Positions 23,301 through 35,300 of a stretch of 64,000 bases of DNA are shown here, in pieces. The notes beneath the pieces were generated by a model, which did not search any database, had not been told where the DNA came from, and was given only the letters and a program-made list of their open reading frames with translations. Position 1 is the first letter of the stretch. Each line of letters opens with the position of its first letter. Source of the DNA: Plecoglossus altivelis (Eukaryota; Chordata; Actinopteri; Osmeriformes; Plecoglossidae); contig BROE01000009.1 of the NCBI GenBank assembly GCA_036571765.1, positions 12,026,904-12,090,903 of the forward strand. The letters are read 5' to 3'. A program made the translations under genes and the position numbers.

Positions 23301-25526
23301 CACATGGGTTGAAACAGTGAATGGATTTATTCCTATTTATTATACAGCGTGACAGATAACAGTGGCCTGTTAAGGTTTACCTGAGGACGGTGATTGTTAA
23401 GTCCAGCATCAGCGGTTGATTGTATTATGAGCAAAAATACAGGAGAGAAAGAGAGGGAGAGGTGTGGAGGAGAAATGGAGATGAAGGGAGGGAGAAAGGG
23501 AAGAAGGGAGGAGGGAGAGAGAGTTTGGGGAGAGAGAAAGCTGGTTTAGAGGTATTGGTGTACAGAAAGAAATAGATCAGAGGTAAATAGGCAAAACATG
23601 CTGATGAGCAAAAAGCAAGATTCAGTCCGTCCATCACAGTGTCTAGAACCAGCCTCTCTACTCACACAGCAGGGGCCTCATGGGAACACAACTACAAATA
23701 GGGGATGAAAGCCCCCAAACAGCCTCAGCCGCTTCACTTGAGAGCGTTAACCACCGGAACAGCACGTATCACTTAAGACTTCTTTAGAAAAAGGCCCCTT
23801 GGACCTGCAGCAGGGAGGAGGCCAGTCAGACACACAGCACCTGTGGCATCTGGAGGGGGGACAGCAAGACACCAACCAAGTTGCCTCTATATGGCAAGGC
23901 TGCCCGGTTGGTAGGACGAGGCAGGGACAGAGATGGACAGGCAGGGGACGATCCGGGTCAGGTGTATGCGTGTGTGTGCGCGCGTGTGTGTGCTTGGGGG
24001 GGGGGGGTTTAGAAGAAGATCAAGTGCGGCCCAATCTCCTGTTTCCATTTTGCTTCCATCTTTTCTTTTTTCTTTTTTGGCACAATCGGTGTAGCTTGTT
24101 TCAGCTGTCGTTCCCTAATTGAGTTTAGCGTAGGCTCATCCCACGCCAGGCCCCTGGAGAGAGGTCAACAGAGAGAGCGGACAGGGAGACAGACAGGGAG
24201 GAAGGGAGGGAGGGAAGTGGGCAGAAATGGGCGGGGGCATTTTTGGATTAAGGGTGTCCGAGGCAAGTTTTCCACTCCAAGTCTGGTCCTCCTTAGTGCC
24301 ACCCAAAAGGTAGTGGGGGGTTACGCTGCCCGCGTGTATCCCCCCAGCTGGGCCAATCATAGTCTTCCCCCACAGTTCCTAGAAAGAGCACAGGAAAAAA
24401 AAAACTCTTCTTCCCTAAGTTTGCTTCCTCTGTTTGATGATGCCCATCGTTGGTTGGGGAGTGAATCACACCGGGTGTGAGGTGACCTACACGGGCACCT
24501 TGGCACCACGAGGAGCTACCCTGTCCTGATAAAGGCAGTCCAGTCTACATTCTACCACAGTTTCTCTTGACCTCGCAAACCGCACCTCAACTTTGGCTTG
24601 CCTGTGCAAAAGCTGTTTTGTGATTCATCAAAAAACCCGGGGCGACACTGTACTTGACGTAGGTCTTCATAAGAACCCAAGACACCTTGAAGGAACCTTT
24701 ACGAACGTTGATGTATAACCACTCGTGTAACGTGGGCAGGGGCACGCAAGCGATTGGTAGAGCTTATTTTTAAAGCAGTAGGTCAAAACAGGAATCATTT
24801 CCTACGTATTTTTTTACATTTGATACTTTTGTGTGAATGTAGTGGTTGGGTCCCTGATTGTATAAGCATGTGATTGTTGGTAAGTGAGATGAAATCAAAT
24901 AAGCATTTGAGATGTCATCTTTTTCGATTTTCAGGGTCAAACTGGTATTATATGTATCTGAATGCTGATAAAGACCGTCAAGTAAAGTATTGCCTAAAAC
25001 CTCACGTTTCCACTTTGAGGCAAACATAAAAGACGACATAGAGACATGTAAAAAGGGCTTAAAGCAAAATATTCCACACAGCCTTACAGTATGACAGACT
25101 CCACTACTCTGATCCAGCACAGGTAAACAATGCTACACCTGATGTGTACCACTTACTTGTCACAAGCATGTCACTAGCATTTTAGTTCTTAACATTTCAT
25201 CTAGCTGGCTAAAATGTTGGCCTGTGAAAACTGAGATCTCATTTGGCTACACTTACAAGGACTCTACACAGCACAGTTTTGGAAAGGATATTGGCTAGAA
25301 TCATCACAGTACACACACAGGTTTTGGATGAGTGTCAAGCACTATGGCTCTGCTCCATAAGAATAATCCCAATAAATAAATAGCAAAAACAATGAAAGAT
25401 TAACAAAACAATCGTAAAAAAAAAAAAAAAATCCCATCCCCATCCCCATCCTCAGAGAAGCTCCGCCCCCCCCCTCCCCACCATACAGTCTCCACCCAGC
25501 GGCCCCTCCCACCCTCCACCTTCCCA
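23301..25526 (-). other. lclat1: Probable lclat1 3' UTR / downstream region
   Basis: Stretch after the lclat1 stop codon. Minus-strand AATAAA signals at 23327-23332 and 23337-23342 are the first clear overlapping pair and could end a UTR of about 2.2 kb. A poly-G tract (23997-24007), an A-run at 25418-25432 and GA-rich patches near 23440-23530 lie inside. The 3' end is inferred. Confidence 0.35.
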
Positions 25527-28500
25527 TCATCCCTCCTTCTTCCCCTCCAGCAGGTCCTTCTTCTTCCTCTCCCTGGCCATGGACGTCCAGTAGCGGTGGC
25601 AGGCCAGCTCCAGCAGCTCCAGCCCGCCCCCCAGCCTCAGCTGGCCCATATACACCACCACCATCAGCAGGAAATAGACCCGCAGCAGGGGCCACAGCCA
25701 CAGGCCGGCCATGCACAGGGGGATGAAGCAGCTCCAGTAGAGCAGCGACACCACCTTGATCAGGGCCACGCGCAGCTCCGTCTTGCAGGGGGGCACGCGG
25801 GTGGGCCCCTCCCTGCTGAAGGCCCGAGGCTGGCTGGCGTAGAAGTGCCGGAGGCGGGCCTCCTTCTCCGTCCAGCGCTCCTGGCACCAGGCGTTCAGCT
25901 CGGAGGGGGAGGTGGGCAGGGAGGAGGCTGGGTAACGGCGTACGTGGAAGTGGATCTCACGGGGAAACAGGCCCAGGACGAGTTGGCGCTCAGTCTGGGC
26001 GATGTTCTGGGGGAAGGCTATGGTGATGTCATGGATAGCGTCCAGGTTCTTTCCTGGAAAGGAGGAACATGAGGGGAGAGAATGGGTGAGCTTCATCAAT
26101 AGTACAGTTGATAAAACAATTAGTCTAAATAATTAAAAAAGACTCCTCAAATAGATTGTATGCAATAAATAGATGTTGTAATTGTGATATTGGCCCTTGA
26201 TGGAGGTCTTGCAATGCGCTTTTGACAGAACATGCTACCATTGCACAAGGTTGCATGTGTCAGAGAAAGACACTGTCAAAATGACTTTCCCAATCTCTGC
26301 TGTTGACTCCACAGCACATCCCATCCTGTGCCGTGTTATGCTACTGTATGGGAAACCTTAACCTACATTATGGCATTAGTCACTGTCTCTCCCATATCAC
26401 AGCCCAATAGGCTTAGAGTATCTGACACCTGCCAGCCCCCTTCCCTTTCCACCTGTCTCTGGGTAAAGACACGATGGCAGGAGGTGTATTTAAGGTATGC
26501 TGGATGAGAGCCAAGATGAGCTAACAGGGAAATGTGAGCCAGCAGTGGTAGTTGTGGTGTAATAGGTGCTGCACTGTCAATGAGGCACCAGTCTGACACT
26601 GGGGTACAGAGGACACAGACAGGAGCCAGATAGTGGCCGGACAGGGGGGGAGGAGAGGGGCCGAAGAGGGGGCGGACAGGGGCTGGACCAGAGCCGGACA
26701 GGACCCAGACCGGAGCCAGACAGTGGCCAGACAGGGGCCAGACGGGGCCAGACAAAGGCTGGACTGGAGCCTGACAGGGGTTGGACAGGAGCTGGACAGG
26801 GGTTGGACAGGAGCTGGACAGGGGCCGGACAAGGGTCAGACAAAGGCTGGACTGGAGCCGGACAGGGGCCGGACAGGGGTTGGACAGGGGGTGGAGAGGA
26901 GGCGGATAGGGGACAGAAAGGGGGCGGATAGGGGACAGAGAGGGGGTGGATAGGGGACAGAGAGGGGGTGGATAGGGGACAGAGAGGGGGCGGAGAGGGG
27001 ACAGAGAGGGGGCGGCAGCAGGGGGTGAAAACACAGCAGCTGCCAGAAGCTCCAACTCTGGCAGGCAGTGTTGTTGTATCAACTGTGTTTAACAGGTACC
27101 TGATGCTGGGAGTTCACATCATGAGCTTGTTATGGTGTTTCTAGCATTGTTTTCATAGGGGTTACATGGTGACGACAATCACAGACGGAACAATATTATG
27201 GGATATACTCTATGGGACAGCTGCATTCCAACCTTGCACTGATTTTTTTGGTTTTGCTTTGTTGCAAGCATGAATACTGAATATGAATTCTACACCTGAG
27301 TGACCGGACTGACCTTTGTTCAGTGTGTCCACGATGAAGGTGAACCCCCTGGTCCTGGGGTGAAGGACGTACTCGAACTTGGGAAGGCCGTTCTTCTCTG
27401 CAAAGTCATCGCTCCTTGCTCTGGTGTTTTCTGCAGTAGCGAGGAGCCCAGGTGGGAGGTTAAAGGTCAAGCAGGGTGAAGGAGCTCCAGAGGCTCACAT
27501 GGGTGGGGGGGTCATCTCTCTGTCTCATGGGATTTATCTGGAATGATGTGTTGTGTAGGGGGGGGGGGCACTACACCTGGCTGTTCCCACAATCTCCCTC
27601 CTTCAGGGGACAAAGCTGGGCCCCGTCACATATGGCCTGTTCATTTCATAAAGTGATAAAGCCTTCTTAGATCCTGCAGGGACCACGGGAATCATCAGGG
27701 GGGCTTAACTGCACCCTCATCGAAATCCTACAGGTTTGTTTTGTGTGTGTTTGTGTGTGTGCGTGTGTGTTGTGAAGGAGGGGGTCATTTTCAAGATGAA
27801 ATAGAGGGAACAAGCACAGCTATGAGATGTGATTTCTGAGCATGGATCGCTAGTAAACGTAAGCCCTGGTTTAAGGGGACGGCGCAAAATCCTCGGACAA
27901 AGATCCACAAACGGTGGAACATTCCTCCCAAGCAAAGCTACCAAGCGGCAGTTGAAAGGCTTAGGGCGCTGCCCAGTTTGGGGCTGCAACAACAGAGACG
28001 TATGGATGTAGAATCAGATAAGCAAGCTAGCTTTCTAACCCAATATAACGTCACCTGAGGTCTAGCCCGGTGACGTCGGGACGACAACAAAATGACTTGG
28101 CTCATCCTGTCTTAAGGCTGGACAGAGACTTTGGCGTCTAAGGTGCTTTACGTGTTAATGGTCTCAGTCACTATGTTGGGATGCTGCCCTGCCCTGTTTC
28201 CTGGGAGCTAATGCATCACAATCCTTACCTCTGACCCTAATCTACCTGCATTTGATTAAAATAAAGACTTGATCCCAATGCTGAATCAAGATCTAGATGA
28301 ATCTAGACAGAACATCTCTGGGAACAGGGCTAGACAGACCTTCTCTGTGTGAATGTTTTGGTAGACAAACTGATTTAAGGTTATTAAACTGACAAACAGG
28401 AAATTTGTCTCCCGTTACCTGACCTAGCAGGATAAATACTGTCAATTCCAAAACATTAAAGAACACCTTTCTCAGACACAGATTAGACCTAGTCTTGGAC

Positions 28501-29803
28501 CAAGAATAAATTGGTCCAAGTTAATCTCTAATCACCTCTAATCATTTTAGACTGGGGATTCAACTTAATCCGTCCAAAAACCAGAGGGCCTATAGATCAT
28601 GTTCTACGTTCTCAAGTGTTTGAGGAGAGGCTGGAGGTTAAGGTGTGTGTGGTGGGCATGTGTGTTCTGCAGGTTCTCACCAGTCAGGTCGGTTCCCTCG
28701 GGGAACAGCAGAAGCTGCAGGGGTTCTCCAATGTCACAGAAGTACTCCAACATGTTCTCGATATGTTCTTTGTCATCCTCCCACCGGCGCTGGACGAAGA
28801 TGTAGCAGGCTACCTGTAGGGCCCAGCCTAAACACACACACACACACACATACACACACATACACACACACACAATGTAGCAAGCTACCTGTAGGGCCCA
28901 GCCTTAACACAACCCACCCTTAACACACACACAACTTAACACACTTTTCAGTCCTGGCAGCATTTTATTTGCAAACCTCAAATTATTTCTGCTGTTACTC
29001 TGCTGTCACTAGGAACATGAAATATGCTGACTGACAAACAGCCCCTTCTAAAGCCAGTGTGAGGTGTATGCGTGCGTATCTCTAAGCTACTCATACCCAC
29101 CGAAGGCAGGCACTGCTTTGAGGGCGGCCTTGAGGCAGATCTTCTCCAGACGCAGGTAGCTGTACCTGAGCAGGTAGCACCAGAGGAACATCCAGTCCAG
29201 ACGCGTGCGGTGGTTCATGATGATCACACTGCGCTCCCCTGGGATGAAGCCATCCCCTGTAATCACCACCTTCACTCCAAATACCAGCTCCAACAGGGCC
29301 TGGGACAGAGGGAGGGAGCCAGAGGCACAGAAGGATAGATTGTGAAAGAGAGGAAAGGAGGGGGGAGGAAGCGTGAGCCAGAGAAATAATAAGGTTCAAG
29401 GGAGCGAGAAAAGACAAGTCAGAAGTGCGAAAACTCGTTTTCTTTCCCCGGCACATGAGCAACACAGCCGCACAGGAGACGAGCTGTTCCAACACGGACG
29501 CTGAAGAGCCAGGTTATAAGAGGCCCCCACAGCTGGAGTGAGAGGTCACAGCACAGCGGGAGGTGGGTCTCCAGGGCCAGGCTGCCAGACCACAGCTCAG
29601 GGGGCAGAACAGGGGGCCGAGAAGGGGGGTCTCACCACAGGCAGGGTGAGCCAGGTGGCTATAAGGCGGCTGCTGATCCAGCGGTACCAGGCGGGGGACA
29701 GCAGCATGAGAGGCAGAACCGGACCCAGCATGAAGATGCTGCCGAACAGGATGCCCAGGAACAGGGTCAACATGAAGTACAGACCCCGCAATGACACATC
29801 CAT
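25527..29803 (-). CDS. lclat1: Lysocardiolipin acyltransferase 1
   Basis: Membrane-bound acyltransferase of the PlsC/AGPAT family at ER and mitochondria-associated membranes, which re-acylates lysocardiolipin and other lysophospholipids. Five coding exons, 29636-29803, 29101-29299, 28681-28827, 27314-27430 and 25527-26053, join with consistent phases to 385 aa. The start MDVSLRGLYFMLTLF corresponds to the shorter vertebrate isoform (MVSWKGIYFILTL). A transmembrane segment covers about 10-35. The HX4D catalytic motif is NHRTRLD (His86, Asp91), the EGT block is FPEGT at 164-168, and YVLHPRT follows at about 192-198. The last exon has two hydrophobic stretches near the C-terminus and a Lys-rich tail (KKKDLLEGKKEG), plausibly an ER-retention-type signal. 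It lies antisense to ypel5 and convergent with it. Confidence 0.96.
26620..27015. repeat. Degenerate G-rich minisatellite (GGACAGGGGC-type units)
   Basis: About 400 bp of imperfect units of roughly 11-30 bp (GGACAGGGGCCGGACAGGGG and variants, then GGGGACAGAGAGGGGGCGGA units on the right) in the lclat1 intron between the exons at 27314-27430 and 25527-26053. The unit lacks stop codons in several frames, which creates long spurious open frames on both strands. Confidence 0.9.
28800..28906. repeat. Local duplication of the 5' edge of an lclat1 exon around a (CA)n tract
   Basis: TAGCAGGCTACCTGTAGGGC at 28803-28822, part of the exon starting at 28827, recurs with one change at 28878-28897. A (CA)n tract at 28831-28874 separates the copies. 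The second copy keeps an AG before the exon-like start, so it is a decoy acceptor. Confidence 0.85.
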
Positions 29804-32432
29804 ACCTGGGAGAGAGAGACAGCCAGGGGGGGAGGTGGAAGTGAGAGAGGAGGGCAGAAAAAGAGAGAGAGAGCGATAAAGAGGGGTGGGGGAGTCGGGA
29901 GAGGAAAGACAGACAGAGAAACCGTCAATTAAACTTTGTGGTACCAAGTCATCCCTAAGGACTGAAAAGTAGCCTAAGTGGTGGTGGTAGGGGGGGGGTT
30001 ATTGTTAAGCATGAAGATGAGTACAGTAGGCTTAGTGGAATTTTCCTTTACAGATCCAGGAGGCAGGGAGACTGGGCTCAGCAGTTGGACGGAGCTGCCC
30101 GTTTGACGCAAGACAAATGGAACCATCGATTTTACCAGCACGCTCATCCATACTGAAACCCTTAGTGTCTGCTGGGCCTCTTCAAACCTTTTTCCCCCCA
30201 CAAACAGTGGGGGGAAAAAAACGATGGCAACATTCCTGCTGCAGGAATGTAAATACTGGAGCTTTCCAGAGGTTTACTGCACAGTCACGAAATCCACAAT
30301 TAAAGACGGGTGTCTCACATTTCCTACCCTTGAACCGGGCAATACTTGAAACATTGCACTTCAGTCCTCAAGTGTACCGTTTTCAGTTGACGTTGGGCTT
30401 CCATTAATGTTCAGTGAATGCTGCGTCGTAGTTACTGTGAGCCTCGTTAAGAGCCCTTTCGTCGTATCGGTAGCGTGATAAGACAAGACTCAAGTCTCCA
30501 GAGGAAGCTAACTTCTTAACGAAGTTAAGAGAAGTTTGGCTCTGAAACATACGCCCACTGTGAGGACTGTGGTCTAGCCCTGGTCAGTAGTATGCTCTCC
30601 TTTGTAGCCTACGTCCAAGGCCAACATACCGTCCAAGTCGGTTTAAGTGTCACTTGCCCCATTACGTGTTGGTTAAAACCTACATTTAGTGAACAGGAAA
30701 GGAGCAGAATCAGCATAACGCTACTTAATGGGGCAACTTAAGTTAGCCTAGCTTAGCTTAACCTATGTCCTCAGACTGCCATGGTAACCAGTGTTAAAAA
30801 AATGGTTGGGTGTTGCTGCAGCAGGGATTCAGGCTGTCTGACTACAGGCTGAGGAAGCAGAGGGGAAGTGACCACCACCCAGCAGAGGTTTCATTCCCTG
30901 GATTGAACTTTGGTCCATGCTACCCTTTCTCAATTACCTTGGCTCTGTTATTACACAAGCCTTCACCTCAATCCACCTCAGGCAAACGGCAGCATCATGA
31001 CACAGCAGGTCTCAACTTCGGCAGCAGAGTGGCTGAAGAAGCACTTCTCAACACAACCCAGGTGTGTGTGTGTGTCACACTCACAGTAGAGCGAGGACAT
31101 AGGGGTTTAAGGGTTTTAAACAACGGAAAATATGAAGCGTGAGGGAAGAACAAGCTGGGTCAGCACTATCGTCACACAATAATGACCTCCTGTTCCAGCT
31201 TTCTCCCACAGCGTGCACGCGCGCGCACACACCGAGCTCACGAAGCAAACGCACACAAACACACCCTTGGGTGTCTGCTGGAACATGCTGGTGCACGTTG
31301 GGAAGGTGCAGGGCCCATTTTGGCTGGGCTCTGAAGAGGATACGCGTTTTTGGGCCCCTCGGAGAATGAGGTCAAAAGTGAGCAGAGCTACCAATCCAAC
31401 ATGGTAACAACTCCAGAAACATGCATTCATACCATCTATGACGTCTCACCAGCCTACCACAGGAGAACAACATTTCCTTACTCTGGGACAGAAGCAAAGA
31501 CTGTGTCATCGACTCTGCAGAGCCAAGTTCGATTAAACATTTGTTGAGTCACCATAGCAATGCCTATTCGAGCACTGCCCAAAAATGTTAGCCAACCGCA
31601 ATGAATTTATGTGCTCTTGGTCTGACCCTGTATTCTTTGGCAGTCTACCTGCATTCTTTCCTATTAGCCAAGAACAGGCAGACGTCGTTACCATGATGAG
31701 AGGTTAACCACATCTTGGCTTCACACCAGGGGCTATCTGTGTCCTTTCTCTGAATCCTGGTGTCTGAGCTGTGACATGTCGACTCCTCTGAAAGATTCAA
31801 GTGTCCTCCTCGCTGGTATGGAAGGATGCCTGGGCCTAAACGCCAGCTTCTTTTATATCACAGCGGTGTGTGTTTGCGCGCGCGCACGCGTACGCGCAAC
31901 CATTGGGCCGCATGTCTACCTGTTTCCCGTGTGGTTCTGTGAGAGATAGCTGAGTAATCGGTCTGGCTCTGCTGTGGAAAACCAGAGCGGACTTCAACCC
32001 CTGGGTTCCATCTCCAGCTGCAGGGCTCCAGGGTAATTGCTCTCTGGGATGATGAGCACTGCAGTTTAAAGGGCCAGTGGAAAAACAACAAGTCTTTAAT
32101 GACTTTTTTCCATTGGAGCTCTGATAAAAGGTCACCCAGATTAAAAGTGAGGAGGACAAATGAATACACCGAGGACAGTATGCACGGGAGCATACACACA
32201 CACAGACGCTTGGGTGAAACACGCACACACCAAAATAGGCTGGCAAACACCCGTCTAGATGTGACAACGCTACAGTTTGCATTGCCTACATTTGACTATC
32301 AGATCATGACAGATTGCAAAGCAAGGGGTCATATTTGTCACCCCAGACACCGAACAGATGTCCCTCTTCGTGTTGCTGACTCTGACTTAGTCTGCAGCGA
32401 GGACATCAGGTCATCTGGTCTGTCTCACTGGT

Positions 32433-33367
32433 CCAACCACACTGCAGGGCCAGTGAGCCAGACATCCACCCAGGACTAACCACACTGCAGGGCCAGTGAG
32501 CCAGACATCCACCCAGGACTAACCACACTGCAGGGCCAGTGAGCCAGACATCCACTCAGGACTAACCACACTGCAGGGCCAGTGAGCCAGACATCCACCC
32601 AGCACTAACCACACTGGAGGCCCAGTGAGCCAGACATCCACCCAGGACTAACCACACTGCAGGGCTAGTGAGCCAGACATCCACCCAGCACTAACCACAC
32701 TGCAGGGACAGTGAGCCAGACANNNNNNNNNNNNNNNNNNNNNNNNNNNNNNNNNNNNNNNNNNNNNNNNNNNNNNNNNNNNNNNNNNNNNNNNNNNNNN
32801 NNNNNNNNNNNNNNNNNNNNNNNNNNNNNNNNNNNNNNNNNNNNNNNNNNNNNNNNNNNNNNNNNNNNNNNNNNNNNNNNNNNNNNNNNNNNNNNNNNNN
32901 NNNNNNNNNNNNNNNNNNNNNNNNNNNNNNNNNNNNNNNNNNNNNNNNNNNNNNNNNNNNNNNNNNNNNNNNNNNNNNNNNNNNNNNNNNNNNNNNNNNN
33001 NNNNNNNNNNNNNNNNNNNNNNNNNNNNNNNNNNNNNNNNNNNNNNNNNNNNNNNNNNNNNNNNNNNNNNNNNNNNNNNNNNNNNNNNNNNNNNNNNNNN
33101 NNNNNNNNNNNNNNNNNNNNNNNNNNNNNNNNNNNNNNNNNNNNNNNNNNNNNNNNNNNNNNNNNNNNNNNNNNNNNNNNNNNNNNNNNNNNNNNNNNNN
33201 NNNNNNNNNNNNNNNNNNNNNNNNNNNNNNNNNNNNNNNNNNNNNNNNNNNNNNNNNNNNNNNNNNNNNNNNNNNNNNACTAACCACACTGCAGGGACAG
33301 TGAGCCAGACATCCACCCAGGACTAACCACACTGCAGGGACAGTGAGCCAGACATCCACCCAGGACT
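32433..33367. repeat. 43-bp minisatellite interrupted by an assembly gap
   Basis: Unit reads GGACTAACCACACTGCAGGG plus CCAGTGAGCCAGACATCCACCCA (43 bp). About seven copies precede the gap and two follow it, with a few point differences (for example GGACAG for GGCCAG). The gap therefore most likely hides more copies. Confidence 0.95.
32723..33278. other. Assembly gap (556 N)
   Basis: Run of N with both flanks inside the 43-bp minisatellite. 556 is close to 13 units (559). Open frames reported across it are meaningless. Confidence 0.99.
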
Positions 33368-35300
33368 ACACACACACACCCATACAAGCCACTTCCTTCT
33401 AATCACATCCCAACACACTACGCACAAGGTGCCTCTGTGAGATTTTGCATGACAGTATGTGCCTATGTGTGTGGTGGCAAAGTGGCCTAGATACTGAAAA
33501 ATATGTCCACTATGAATGGCACGTCCAAAGCCTTCTAAAAACCCAATTAAGTGTGGGCGTTTTTATGACAGAGGTAGACCAGGCCTGTCTGCCTGTTCAT
33601 TTTGCCAATGAACATCCCCACTGTTAGGGATCTGGGTTGGTGGCATTGCCACCATCTGAACACACAGAGGACGTTTGTCTTATTAATGAGGTCTAGGTAA
33701 TCTCTGTGAATAGCAAAGTGACGGTTACTCAGAAACAATAGGGAGACAAAGACAGCCCACTGAAGCCTGCGCATCACGGAAAAACAAACCAAAGGAAAAG
33801 CATCCCACAGTGGCCTTACATGACTGGCACACATTCCTCTGACTGTCATGGCTGTGCCTGGGCCCAGGACCACATAGTCCAAACTTCCGTGGAAGTCAGT
33901 CTTCCGTCGAAATCAAAGAGATGTATTGTTATATGAACAGTCTAACGCAAGTTCCCTACAGGACAATGACATTATTGTGACATGGCAAGCAATGTAGTGA
34001 TATGTAAGGGAGGACAAAAAAGCAAGTGGCTAAAGGTTGTTGTTGTTGTTGTTTTTTTAATTATCAAAACAAAAACAGTAATATGGTCAGTTTTGTAGAT
34101 ACAAAGTGAAGAGTCCTGAGTATGTAACTCCACGGTAATCCTTAAAGTGAACCATCTCTGAGTTCTTGCAACACTTATACCATAACTAAATGTTCCCCCC
34201 TCTGATCATAGGTTAGGTGATGCTGCAAGGGAATGTGGCTCAAAGGGCAGGTTTCTCAGCCCTGTGTATAGCTAATGTCATAATGACAAGTCTCATTTCT
34301 CTCACAAACAATGGCATGCACAGCACAGCCAATAGGTCTGTCAAACATGTCGTTTTCGGGGAAAAATACATGAAAAGTAACATTTGTCAATCTTAGAAAT
34401 GTGACTTAGCCAAACCTGCTCCTGTGTTTAATACGGTGATCACTGGAACCTCGCTGGCTACATCATGCCTTACATTCTCACATCTAACTGCGTACAGCTC
34501 ATGACAGCAAGTGAAGGTTAAGGATTAGTTTGGTCAAGTGAAGCTTCCTGGTTTGGCAAGCTAGCTACATGTTCAACTGTCTTACGTTTGAGATCAAACT
34601 GATTAGTCATTTTATCACTCTCATGCAAGCAATGATGCATCATCAATGAGATGGAAACTTATAGATTAGCACGTGTAGATTTGTATAGATTTACTATACT
34701 GCACCTCGATAATGTAGCTAACTGTGGTGTGTCCACTGAATTCTAGTGGACCGTCTTCCGTTGTTTAATAACTAGTCTAAATCTTTATGATGACTGAAAT
34801 AATAACTAAATTATACAGTCCCACAAGTGATTACTCTTGTAATGTGTGACGTGTGATATTAAGATGACGTTTAGTCATACTAGTTGAAAGTTGATTAAGT
34901 GAAACTAAGGCATGGATAACTAGCGTAGACAGCTAGCATAACCAGAAGCTATATTACCTTCTGCTGAACAAGTTCAGAGCTAGCGAAAGAGCTGGAGCTA
35001 GTACTGTACTGTAACTAGCAACCTTAAGAGTCACGAACAAACCATATTTATTCGGACAACCGTCAGGCTAGAGAAGTACGACAGAATAATATTACCCACC
35101 TGCAAAAGTGTGCTACTTCCTTGTCAATTGGGAAAAGCTTGCTGGCTACAATATGCTAACGTTGGCTCGGACGGAAAGACCAGTCCGGGAGATGCGACCA
35201 GCCATATAAATGTCAACAACTTGGTTGCGACATTAGCATCTGCTAGCTGTTAGCTAGCTAAATACTGAGCTCGCGGGCTAAACGTGTTTTACCGCTTTGG

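Larger units (their letters stand above)
29804..35300 (-). other. lclat1: lclat1 upstream intron(s) and 5' region
   Basis: The start-codon exon is preceded by an acceptor (CTCTCTCCCAG before 29806), so at least one upstream non-coding exon exists. A candidate ends at 35100 with a CAG/GTGGGT donor, and its upstream flank (35150-35290) is CpG-bearing, which would put the promoter there. The stretch contains the 43-bp minisatellite and its assembly gap and no coding exon I can support. Confidence 0.4.

Noticed and set aside
25596..26072. Plus-strand open frame of about 158 codons
   Set aside because: Antisense shadow of the last lclat1 coding exon, which has clear family motifs on the minus strand.
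32648..33359. Open frames of about 220 codons across the N gap
   Set aside because: They consist almost entirely of unknown bases flanked by minisatellite sequence.
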